Assembly: GCF_937997535.1 (NCBI RefSeq)
Contig: NZ_CALKTT010000093.1
Location: 47,820-111,819, forward strand
DNA length: 64,000 nucleotides
DNA from: an uncultured Campylobacter sp.
Lineage (GTDB): Bacteria; Campylobacterota; Campylobacteria; Campylobacterales; Campylobacteraceae
Direction: 5' to 3'
Positions within the stretch are counted from its first letter, which is position 1; each line of letters starts with the position of its first letter. The position numbers and the translations under genes were made by a program. Below are positions 63,843 through 64,000 of this stretch, piece after piece. The notes under the pieces were generated by a model. The model had not been told where the DNA came from. It saw nothing but the letters and a program-made list of their open reading frames with translations, and ran no database searches.

Positions 63843-64000
63843 TTCGTCCATCCTCTTGTGTAGAAGTATGTCGTGCCTGAAAGATTTAGCGTAAATTTAA
63901 TCGGCTAAATTCCGTGCGATTTTACTTCTAAATTTCATCGCGGCGCTTAAATAGATTTAAAGCAACATTTAGCTATTATCACGCTTCATTTTTTCACAAA

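Overview
The window reads as chromosomal DNA of a Campylobacter of intermediate base composition, richer in G+C than C. jejuni. An oral species such as C. gracilis is my guess, not a proof. The evidence is gene order that matches Campylobacter blocks I know: addB-addA-rplM-rpsI-cadF-HAD phosphatase; rplU-rpmA-obgE, then fmt-birA-parA-parB-atp(F'FHAGDC)-tolQ-tolR-tolA-tolB-pal-cpoB-slyD-fabD-mtnN-ttcA; and surE/thiF, lpxB-greA, serB-tal. ATP synthase b and b' lie with F1 while a and c are absent, as usual in this class.

Layout. 1-2.97 kb: end of a DUF507 gene, carA and an orphan response regulator. 3.2-12.2 kb: AddAB recombination nuclease-helicase, L13/S9, the CadF adhesin and a HAD phosphatase. 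13.2 kb: tRNA-Gln. 13.4-16.9 kb: small exported proteins, L21/L27, ObgE. 17-34.6 kb: a long plus-strand run covering initiator tRNA formylation, biotin ligase, chromosome partitioning, F1Fo ATP synthase, the Tol-Pal envelope system and a few housekeeping enzymes. 34.6-43.2 kb: aldehyde dehydrogenase, thiL, a beta-propeller protein, a frame-disrupted DUF417 gene and a secreted asparaginase-like hydrolase. 43.2-47.2 kb: an accessory block with a poly-G-headed, poly-A-interrupted Sel1/Hcp-like gene, a kinase-RNA ligase fusion and a metallophosphoesterase, closed by a second, decayed copy of the asparaginase 3' end. 47.8-50.4 kb (minus): a two-component system whose regulator is frameshifted, and a periplasmic protein with an in-frame amber codon. 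50.8-57.3 kb (minus): sodC, modB-modA-modD, nitroreductase, tcdA-like, surE, lipoprotein. 57.4-63.8 kb (plus): lpxB, greA, argC, a metallophosphoesterase, serB, tal, pilT.

The most interesting items are: (1) long in-frame low-complexity inserts at single sites in conserved enzymes (AddB, HAD phosphatase, ThiL, a propeller protein, LpxB), three of which share QN(F/L)...QNS-type peptide words built on AAAATTT DNA words that also fill many intergenic spacers; (2) a candidate RNA-repair pair (P-loop kinase fused to a T4 Rnl1-like ligase, next to a phosphoesterase) in an accessory block flanked by a gene-end duplication; (3) a cluster of homopolymer-tract frame disruptions and a poly-G tract that suggest phase variation, decay or sequencing error; (4) an amber codon splitting off a Cys/His/Met-rich tail. 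No CRISPR array, insertion sequence, transposase, integrase or rRNA was seen.
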